This document shows positions 6,107 through 11,306 of a DNA stretch of 11,306 nucleotides, one piece after another. The first letter of the stretch is position 1; every line of letters starts with the position of its first letter. This DNA is from Victivallales bacterium. Lineage in GTDB: Bacteria > Verrucomicrobiota > Lentisphaeria > Oligosphaerales > Oligosphaeraceae. Under the pieces are notes generated by a model that was not told where the DNA came from, made no database searches, and saw nothing but the letters and a program-made list of their open reading frames with translations. The stretch covers positions 1 to 11,306 of the forward strand of contig JAFRLP010000319.1 of assembly GCA_017431185.1 (NCBI GenBank), written 5' to 3'. A program made the translations under genes and the position numbers.

Positions 6107-6666
6107 CCGACACCCCTTCACCTAATAGTCCAGCCACTCGTCGTATTAAAATGCGACAAGCAGATTTGGACTTTGGCGGCTCGGCGCATTTGGACGGTCT
6201 TGCGACTGTTCCCAAAAAAGTTTCCGTCGCAGGTCAGGATGATTCCACGGAATACGGTGTTCAAGGGGCATCATCGTCATTGGCTTCTGTTTCTGGAGAT
6301 GCCAATGGCGGTGCAGTGGCAGAAAACACTCATCCCAAGGACGTCATTCGCATTGTTCATGGACATACAACCAGACTTAACAATGAAAAACAGGAGAAAC
6401 ACATTCCAGGAAGTCATTACTACATTCCAGGAAAAAGCATATTGACCATTTCGTTGCAAGAGGCACAGGAATTAATTAACCAGTACGCAGGAACAGGAAA
6501 GTTCATTGATTCTGGGTACACACGGGAACGTGTCGACTTTAGAAAGTCGATAGGAATTCATGTTGTTCTTCAAACAGGTGAGCAAATCACCACCACCATA
6601 GGCATCATTCACTATTCCCAAAAAGGGACTCACCTTGTTCCTGCAAAACCTCGTACGGGAGACTAA
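6097..6666 (+). CDS. Free-standing polymorphic toxin type 50 (Ntox50) protein
   Basis: This is a 189-residue protein whose C-terminal part (about 97-185) follows the 'bacterial toxin 50' family: KQEKHIPGSHYYIPGKS (98-114), LTISLQEAQELINQYAGTGK (116-135), ERVDFRKSIG (144-153), TTTIGIIHYSQKGTHLVPAK (165-184). The histidines His102, His172 and His179 stand in its conserved blocks. The family is predicted to be an RNase toxin used in contact-dependent or polymorphic toxin systems, usually at the end of much longer secreted or phage-head proteins. Here it has only about 95 upstream residues, of low complexity, with no signal peptide or trafficking domain. An internal QADLDF (21-26) precedes this stretch. 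GGGAGG (6083-6088) lies 8 nt before ATG 6097. The next gene, 2 nt downstream, is likely its antidote. The family call is good; RNase activity is prediction. Confidence 0.85.
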   Translation: MGLTDTPSPNSPATRRIKMRQADLDFGGSAHLDGLATVPKKVSVAGQDDSTEYGVQGASSSLASVSGDANGGAVAENTHPKDVIRIVHGHTTRLNNEKQEKHIPGSHYYIPGKSILTISLQEAQELINQYAGTGKFIDSGYTRERVDFRKSIGIHVVLQTGEQITTTIGIIHYSQKGTHLVPAKPRTGD

Positions 6667-6668
6667 TC

Positions 6669-6971
6669 ATGCTCATTACCCAAAAAGAAGAAAACACAAT
6701 CGGAACATTGTATATGTTCCTTCATCAACACCCTCATGCCATTTTGTCTGTTGAAATGGGAGGAGAAGAATCTTTTACCGCTGTCATGGATACCGCCTAT
6801 GACACGGACAATGGCCTGGAAATGGATGAAGAAGGCTACGAGGAGTTCAGTGCGATTGTGCTGGAACGTCAGGACAATGGCGAGTTCGTTGAATTGACCT
6901 ACCACCATTTCCCCAAAGTCATCCAAGTTGAAGGAAAGGTCATTTTCAAGAATGGCCAGTGGCACATATAG
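6669..6971 (+). CDS. Putative immunity protein for the type 50 toxin
   Basis: This is a 100-residue, strongly acidic protein with many Glu and Asp residues (for example LEMDEEGYEEFSAIVLE) and alternating hydrophobic patterns typical of a small beta-rich fold. I do not recognise a named family. It begins 2 nt after the toxin stop, with GGGAGA (6658-6663) as ribosome site inside the toxin 3' end. That position, together with the size and acidity, is what is usual for immunity proteins that cap basic nuclease toxins. The immunity role is inferred from position, not from homology. No promoter is visible of its own, so it depends on the DUF4417-toxin transcript; no clear terminator follows before the repeat element at 7021. 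Confidence 0.65.
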   Translation: MLITQKEENTIGTLYMFLHQHPHAILSVEMGGEESFTAVMDTAYDTDNGLEMDEEGYEEFSAIVLERQDNGEFVELTYHHFPKVIQVEGKVIFKNGQWHI

Positions 6972-7012
6972 GGGGATTAGCCGTGGAACTAAACGGGGTG
7001 ACACTTTTGCGC

Positions 7013-7163
7013 AAACATTTCCAGCTATACGGTTGCAGGGTGTAGCAAGGCCGTCTCGGCCTTGGGAGTCACTGTTCCCGATGTGACCGCCGAATTGGCT
7101 GTGTGCAGGTCTTTCCAGCGCGAGACGCGCTGGCTACCTTCAACCGTACAACTGGAAACATTT
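7013..7163. mobile_element. MITE-like palindromic element with flanking 8-bp repeats
   Basis: Ends at 7021-7035 (CCAGCTATACGGTTG) and 7141-7155 (CAACCGTACAACTGG) are inverted repeats of 15 bp with two mismatches, bounding a 135-bp element. Each side is flanked by AAACATTT (7013-7020 and 7156-7163), consistent with an 8-bp target duplication. Inside are two perfect hairpins: CAAGGCCG/CGGCCTTG (7046-7053/7057-7064) and CCAGCGC/GCGCTGG (7115-7121/7127-7133). It encodes no transposase. It lies just downstream of larE. Both end mismatches become G.U pairs in minus-strand RNA, so a larE read-through transcript would fold more fully, and the element may double as the larE terminator. Confidence 0.5.
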
Positions 7164-7184
7164 CCACAATTAAACACAGATGCG

Positions 7185-8009
7185 CTAATGCACTGGCAGC
7201 GTCTCGTTCATGCTGCCCGTGCGATAGCCGCGCAAGTCCAGGGTGACATAGGAGAAGCCGAGACTCTGGAGGGCGGTGTGGATGCGTGTGCGCAGAGACT
7301 CGTCCAGCAGCCTGGGGAGGTCAGCGGGGAGCAGTTCCAGCCGGGCCAGTGTGCCGTGGACTCTGACCCGCACCTGCTGGAAGCCCGACTCCAGAAGCAG
7401 CCGCTCCGCCTGTTCGACCATCTTCAGCTTTTCGGCGGTGATGGGTTCGCCATAGACGAATCGGCTGGCCAGGCAGGCATACGAGGGCTTGTCCCAGGTG
7501 CCCAGTCCGAGTTCACGGGAAAGCAGCCGAATGTCCGCCTTGGTCAATCCAGCCTCCCGCAGCGGCGAGAGGACGCCCAGTTCCCGGACGGCGACCAGAC
7601 CAGGACGGTAATCCCCCAGGTCATCCATGTTGGAGCCCTCGGCGACGTGTTCAATGCCCTCCTGTCGGCAGAGTTCCAGGATTTTCGTGAACAGGGCGCG
7701 CTTGCAGAGGTAACAGCGGTTGGGCGGATTCTGGAGGAACGTCTCCCGCACCAGGTCATCGGCAGTGTATGTCACCTGGCGGATGCCGCGCTCTTTGCAG
7801 AATCTCGCGGCGGAGTCTCGTTCCCAGGTCGGCAGTGCCCCGGAGACGGCGGTCACGGCCAGAGCGCGATTGCCCAGCGCATCGTGGGCGACCGTCAGCA
7901 GAAAGGTCGAGTCCACGCCGCCTGAAAACGCCACCGCCACACTGCCCAGCCCCCGCAGATTCTTCCGCAGGGTCCGGTGTTTTTCCTGGATGTCCGAGGG
8001 GTGTTCCAT
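7185..8009 (-). CDS. larE: ATP-dependent sacrificial sulfur transferase LarE
   Basis: The 274-residue protein is a PP-loop enzyme of the LarE family, which adenylates and sulfurates the pyridinium dinucleotide precursor of the nickel-pincer cofactor of lactate racemase and related enzymes. The PP-loop SGGVDST is at 29-35; GSNMDDLGDYRPG (125-137) and DKPSYACLASRF (173-184) are typical family blocks. Cys179 corresponds to the family's sacrificial or cluster cysteine, and NRCYLCK supplies Cys99 and Cys102, so this appears to be the three-cysteine type known in some homologues to carry a [4Fe-4S] cluster instead of giving up its cysteine. I chose ATG 8007-8009 for family length; the frame stays open upstream to TTG 8090, and no strong Shine-Dalgarno decides. 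No larA, larB or larC is in view. Its 3' half is duplicated at 3543-4052. Confidence 0.88.
   Translation of the reverse strand: MEHPSDIQEKHRTLRKNLRGLGSVAVAFSGGVDSTFLLTVAHDALGNRALAVTAVSGALPTWERDSAARFCKERGIRQVTYTADDLVRETFLQNPPNRCYLCKRALFTKILELCRQEGIEHVAEGSNMDDLGDYRPGLVAVRELGVLSPLREAGLTKADIRLLSRELGLGTWDKPSYACLASRFVYGEPITAEKLKMVEQAERLLLESGFQQVRVRVHGTLARLELLPADLPRLLDESLRTRIHTALQSLGFSYVTLDLRGYRTGSMNETLPVH
7186..7691. repeat. Direct long repeat, copy 2 (pair with 3544-4052)
   Basis: The 3' half of the intact larE gene, three nucleotides shorter than copy 1 because of an in-frame indel (RLLDES here, RLLLDES in copy 1). Two such copies in direct orientation could recombine and delete the intervening 3.6 kb while leaving one intact larE. 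Confidence 0.85.
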
Positions 8010-8250
8010 GATGATTCTGTCGGAAAGCGCCAGGGTCGAGGCCGCCGTTGGCGCTTTTCCATACTGTAGCATGTCGTCGGGATTTTGCAAGGCGTTTCCA
8101 TCTTCCAGACTTTTCAGTCGTGCGGATGTTCGTTTTTCAAAACATCTTGTTCCGAATCAAAAAGAGTTTCCCCGTTTTTCAGGTTGTTTTTTGCGTCTGG
8201 CATATCATATTAGACATACTTGAATTCAAAAGTCTCTGAAAAAGGGTCGT

Positions 8251-9519
8251 ATGCGGTTGTATCATCCATGGCAAGAGAAGGCGCTGCGGCAAATCCGCGA
8301 GATGCTTTTTCATCCCGCCACGGGACTGGTCTATGATTACATCACCAGCCACGAGCGGGGAAGGCGTTTTGCGCATCTGCCCTCCCCCGAGGAGATACGG
8401 CACTCCTTCCCCAATCCCTGTGGCTGGGGGACGGGCATGGAGGATTGCGCCCTGAACACGGGGCTGATGCTCGCCTTGTGCAGTTTGGCGGGGGCGGATG
8501 ATTCGGCTTTCGCCAATGCGCTCGCCAATGGCCTGGCGAGATGCGCGGCCGTGCATGGCGTCCCTGGCTTCATCGTCAGGGGCTTGCTCCCTGTGGATGG
8601 CGTCTGCTGCTATCCCAACAGTTCCCGTGACCAGTTCACTCTTGCGGTGTACGGAATGTGGTCTTATCTGGCCTCCCCGACCGTGACGGGCGAATGGCGC
8701 GAGGTCGGCAGACGAATGCTGTGCGAGGTCGCTGATTACTGTGAGCGGACGGTGACGCGGGAGAACCAGTTCAGCCTGATGCGTCTGGACGGCGGGCCAG
8801 CGGTGGTCTCCAGCGTCTGGGGTGATGAGTGCTGCCCGCATGAGATGCTCCGTCTCCCGATGATTTTTGCTGCTGCGTGGCTGGTTTCCGGCCAGGAGCG
8901 CTACCATAGGCTGGCCGCAGCCATTGTCCGCGAGGGGGTGGAGCGGACTCTGGAGGGCGACCCGGACAATCCGTCGTGGTGGGACATGCCGCTTTTGCAG
9001 ATGCAGTGCTCGCTTCACCTCTTCAAGGCCAGCGGGGCGTTCCCCGAATTGGCTTCGGGGATTGAGGGCGGCATGCGACTGGCTTGCCGCGTTGCCCGTA
9101 GGCTTCTGGGGAAATTGCTGTCCGACGCGGAGAAATATGCTGGAGACTGGTGCGGACTCTACGACAACTGGCGGTATCTGCCCATGCGGGTCAGGGAGGA
9201 GACCGTCGCCCCCGATGGCCATACGGCCATGTTCGGCGGACTGACATACCTGAATCCCACGTTTCGCCTTGAATACGCCAGACCCAACCGATACCTCCGT
9301 GCCATCGGCAACTGCATGGCGACGCTGGCGCTGGCCTCCTGCGTTCCGGAAGACGCGGGGGACATGCTTGCCCGCCTGTGCCGCCTGATGTCGGGAATAG
9401 ACCTTGAACGTTTTTCCGGCGGCGGCACCGTGCCGCTACTGTACGGCAGTTTCCTGTTTGAAAAGATGATACGCGAGGCCGCGGCCTCGAAGGAGAAGAC
9501 CACAGATGCCCATGCCTGA
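8251..9519 (+). CDS. Putative six-hairpin (alpha/alpha)6 glycosidase-like protein
   Basis: This is a 422-residue protein without a signal peptide, so probably cytoplasmic. The pattern of repeated helical pairs with conserved aromatic and acidic turns fits the six-hairpin glycosidase superfamily: [14 protein letters not shown] (58-71), [12 protein letters not shown] (106-117), [14 protein letters not shown] (124-137), [17 protein letters not shown], and [11 protein letters not shown] near the C-terminal third. I cannot assign a GH family or substrate; an unsaturated-glycoside or polysaccharide-processing role is only a guess. A Shine-Dalgarno-like GAAAAAGGG ends 4 nt before ATG 8251. The gene is divergent from larE, with about 240 nt between the two starts. 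Its 3' end overlaps the following pseudopilin-type gene by 14 nt, and the two share high GC content, so they are probably co-transcribed. Confidence 0.65.
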   Translation: MRLYHPWQEKALRQIREMLFHPATGLVYDYITSHERGRRFAHLPSPEEIRHSFPNPCGWGTGMEDCALNTGLMLALCSLAGADDSAFANALANGLARCAAVHGVPGFIVRGLLPVDGVCCYPNSSRDQFTLAVYGMWSYLASPTVTGEWREVGRRMLCEVADYCERTVTRENQFSLMRLDGGPAVVSSVWGDECCPHEMLRLPMIFAAAWLVSGQERYHRLAAAIVREGVERTLEGDPDNPSWWDMPLLQMQCSLHLFKASGAFPELASGIEGGMRLACRVARRLLGKLLSDAEKYAGDWCGLYDNWRYLPMRVREETVAPDGHTAMFGGLTYLNPTFRLEYARPNRYLRAIGNCMATLALASCVPEDAGDMLARLCRLMSGIDLERFSGGGTVPLLYGSFLFEKMIREAAASKEKTTDAHA

Positions 9520-10249
9520 AATCGGTTACGCCACGCCGTCCCCACGTCGGTTTTTCACGCTTGTTGAGTTACTGGTAGTTATCGCCATCATCGCCATACT
9601 TGCCGCGATGCTGCTGCCGGCCTTGTCGAAGGCGCGGGACAAGGCGCGCGCGATCAGTTGCGTGAACAACCTCAAGAACCTGGGAAGCGTGGTCATCATG
9701 TACGCGGATGACAACGAGGGGTTCGCCCCTGGAGCGAACACATTGCTGATGAAATACCAGTTGTGGACACGCACGACGACCTGGGGACTCGGCTTGTATC
9801 TGGGCGGGAGCGAGGACAATCCCTCCAAGTCCATTTTCTGTCCCTGCGGAGGGCGCGACTACCAGGCCTCGCCCGGCAGCGTCAAAATCACTGGTGACGG
9901 CGACAACGCCTACGACACCAAAATCAATTTCAGCTATTCGCTGAACTATCTGATGACCACGGTGGGCTTTAACGGGCGTCCGGACGTGTACCAGAGATTC
10001 TCCTCCAGAAAGACTCCAAGCCGAGGGATGATTGTGTGTGAAATCGGTCGCAATCCGCCGATTTTGAGCGGACTGCCCCATGCGGTGTATGCTGACCGCA
10101 CCGACCATTTTCGGCTGAGCCATCCCTACGCAAGGAACTGCAATCTGGCCTATTGCGATGGCCATGTGGCGTCCTTCCTCTACCAGACGAACTGGAATGG
10201 GTGGGCGTCCTCCACTGACCCGGAGCAGCTGTTCCGTGACAATTTCTGA
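9506..10249 (+). CDS. Prepilin-type N-terminal domain protein (pseudopilin-like, DGHV family)
   Basis: The 247-residue protein has a type IV prepilin/pseudopilin N-terminus: a short basic leader, then [19 protein letters not shown] starting at Phe17 with Glu21 at the usual fifth mature position, and a helix running into [13 protein letters not shown]. The residue before the cleavage point is Phe16, not the canonical Gly. The C-terminal [16 protein letters not shown] block resembles the 'H-X9-DG' motif of the large planctomycete/Lentisphaerota families, with a slightly longer spacer (11 residues). Such proteins are thought to be processed by a prepilin peptidase and displayed at the membrane or cell surface; their role is unknown. 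ATG 9506 is preferred because AGGAG (9491-9495) lies 10 nt upstream; ATG 9512 is an alternative. It overlaps the glycosidase-like gene by 14 nt and is followed 17 nt later by a secreted protein. Confidence 0.88.
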   Translation: MPMPEIGYATPSPRRFFTLVELLVVIAIIAILAAMLLPALSKARDKARAISCVNNLKNLGSVVIMYADDNEGFAPGANTLLMKYQLWTRTTTWGLGLYLGGSEDNPSKSIFCPCGGRDYQASPGSVKITGDGDNAYDTKINFSYSLNYLMTTVGFNGRPDVYQRFSSRKTPSRGMIVCEIGRNPPILSGLPHAVYADRTDHFRLSHPYARNCNLAYCDGHVASFLYQTNWNGWASSTDPEQLFRDNF

Positions 10250-10266
10250 AATCAGGAGGTGAAGCC

Positions 10267-11306
10267 ATGAAGAGATTCTGCGCCATGGTGTTTTCGGCCT
10301 TGACGGTTGCCGTGTCGGCGGTTGAATTGCCGGCCAGGGCGGTTGGGCACGAGGTCAAGTTCATCAGCCTCTCCTGGAACACGCCCAGGGCCGATGAGTA
10401 CGTTCGGCGGCTGCCGGATTTGGAGAAGACCTGCCCTGCGGATGGGCTGGCCATCGAGATACACGGGCGTCCCCGCATGGTGAACGGGGTGAAGTTCGTC
10501 GCCGGCACCCGTACCCCGATGGGAAAAATAGCCTGGCAATACGAGGATTTCACGGATGTCATAGCCATGCTCAAGGAGGCGAAGAGCGCCAAATTCACCC
10601 ACAATCTCTTCTACACCGTTCCGTGTCCTGGAGATATCGACTGGACATCCGATTCCGACTGGGAGGCCATCACCAACAACTACGCTCTGGCCGCCCGTGT
10701 CGCCAAGGAGACGGGGATGAAGGGAATCCTGCTGGACATAGAGCAGTATGGCGAGAAGTTCTGGATACCGAAGTTCACTCAACTGTCCCAGGACTACGAG
10801 GAACTCTGCCGAATCGCCCGCCGACGCGGGCAGGACTGGGGCAAGGCGGTGTTCGGACAGTTTCCCGATATTCTCATCTTCGCCTTGACCATGTTCAGTT
10901 CCCATGGCGGCAACCGGATGGTCGCCCCCTTCTTCAACGGCATTCTGGATGTGATGCCGCCGACCGCAATCATGACCGACGGCCATGAGACGGAGGGATA
11001 CAAGGCCCACGATGTCGTGGATTATGACCGAATGCTGAGGGACAGATTCCGCCATTTCCCCAAATTGGTCGCTCCCGAAAACCGCAGCAAGTACTTTTCG
11101 CAGGTGCGGCTGGCTCCCGCCTTTTATCTGGACGCGATTTTCCTGGGGCGTCCTGAGTCCTGGAGCAAGGCCCTTGAACTGAAGCCTGAAGACGATAAGT
11201 TGGCGTTCTTTCAGCGCAACCTCTTCTCCGCCATGCGTGCTGGCGAGGACTTTGTGTGGCTCTACGGAGAACGGGCCTGCTGGAGCGCGCCTCGGGTCAA
11301 GAATAT
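10267..11306 (+). CDS. Secreted TIM-barrel-like putative glycoside hydrolase (3' end outside window)
   Basis: The frame is open from ATG 10267 through the right edge (346 residues seen). A perfect AGGAGGT (10254-10260) lies 6 nt upstream. The N-terminus MKRFCAMVFSALTVAVSA looks like a signal peptide, so the product should be exported. Alternating strand-helix segments suggest a TIM-barrel: KFISLSWNTPR (31-41), LAIEIHGRPR (61-70), THNLFYTVPCPGDIDW (111-126), GILLDIEQYGEKFW (153-166, with Asp157 and Glu159 as candidate acidic active-site residues) and FVWLYGERACWS (329-340). Comparable 'WLYGE..CW' endings occur in uncharacterised glycosidase-like proteins of Lentisphaerota and planctomycetes. 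I cannot name the GH family. It sits in the same apparent operon as the glycosidase-like and pseudopilin-type genes. Confidence 0.7.
   Translation, partial: MKRFCAMVFSALTVAVSAVELPARAVGHEVKFISLSWNTPRADEYVRRLPDLEKTCPADGLAIEIHGRPRMVNGVKFVAGTRTPMGKIAWQYEDFTDVIAMLKEAKSAKFTHNLFYTVPCPGDIDWTSDSDWEAITNNYALAARVAKETGMKGILLDIEQYGEKFWIPKFTQLSQDYEELCRIARRRGQDWGKAVFGQFPDILIFALTMFSSHGGNRMVAPFFNGILDVMPPTAIMTDGHETEGYKAHDVVDYDRMLRDRFRHFPKLVAPENRSKYFSQVRLAPAFYLDAIFLGRPESWSKALELKPEDDKLAFFQRNLFSAMRAGEDFVWLYGERACWSAPRVKN

Noticed and set aside
8184..8213. Promoter for the glycosidase-like gene (TTGTTT ... TATCAT/CATATT)
   Set aside because: Several weak -35/-10 combinations are possible but none has both good matches and good spacing.
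8179..9222. Long minus-strand open frame (347 codons) opposite the glycosidase-like gene
   Set aside because: Its translation is rich in Arg, His and Pro with no domain, while the plus strand has recognisable conserved blocks; it is a GC-driven shadow.
10252..11055. Minus-strand open frame (267 codons) opposite the TIM-barrel-like gene
   Set aside because: The plus-strand frame has a perfect ribosome site, a signal peptide and domain-like segments and remains open to the edge; the minus frame shows no family resemblance.
1..11306. Avoidance of CCGG as proof of the R-M specificity
   Set aside because: CCGG occurs repeatedly (for example near 128, 495, 711 and 739), so no depletion can be claimed by eye; methylation would protect these sites anyway.
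1..11306. CRISPR arrays, tRNA or rRNA genes, integrase or transposase genes
   Set aside because: No regularly spaced repeats, cloverleaf-like sequence or recombinase motifs were seen on either strand.

Overview
The window looks like a chromosomal piece from an anaerobic, carbohydrate-degrading member of the Lentisphaerota/Victivallales or a close PVC-group relative. The main reason is the pseudopilin-type protein at 9506-10249. Its N-terminus and its 'DGHV' C-terminal block match the very large families of such proteins in those genomes, and it sits among putative glycosidases and an SGNH-hydrolase-like gene. This placement is inferred from protein style, not from a marker gene.

Layout from left to right. 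(1) The C-terminal end of an SGNH/GDSL-hydrolase-like protein (1-465), with an acidic tail and an Arg where the catalytic His would be expected. (2) A two-gene type II restriction-modification unit: a C5-cytosine methyltransferase (599-1801) overlapping by 4 nt an MspI-family endonuclease with a long N-terminal extension (1798-3024). (3) A small acidic-tailed protein of unknown function with two in-frame starts (3139-3546). (4) A truncated 3' half of larE (3543-4052, minus strand). (5) An AT-richer insert (4053 to about 7180) holding an XRE-ImmA/IrrE regulator, a 177-nt structured intergenic RNA region, a DUF4417 protein, a short free-standing polymorphic-toxin-type-50 (Ntox50) protein, a likely immunity gene and a 135-bp MITE-like element. 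(6) A full-length larE (7185-8009, minus strand). (7) A GC-richer run of a six-hairpin-type glycosidase candidate, a pseudopilin-type protein and a secreted TIM-barrel-like protein that leaves the window.

How it fits together. The two larE 3' ends are about 96% identical by eye and lie in the same orientation on either side of the immA-DUF4417-toxin cluster. This is the arrangement left when an element inserts inside a gene and brings its own replacement 3' end, as e14 does in icd. The cluster between them would then be cargo, although no integrase or transposase is visible. DUF4417, toxin and putative immunity genes are tightly packed (a 10-nt overlap, then a 2-nt gap) and very probably co-transcribed. 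The XRE-ImmA gene upstream is a plausible controller. The leader before DUF4417 can form mutually exclusive RNA pairings, one of which takes in the DUF4417 start codon. The immA-DUF4417-Ntox50-immunity set is the best candidate here for an undescribed toxin or defence module.
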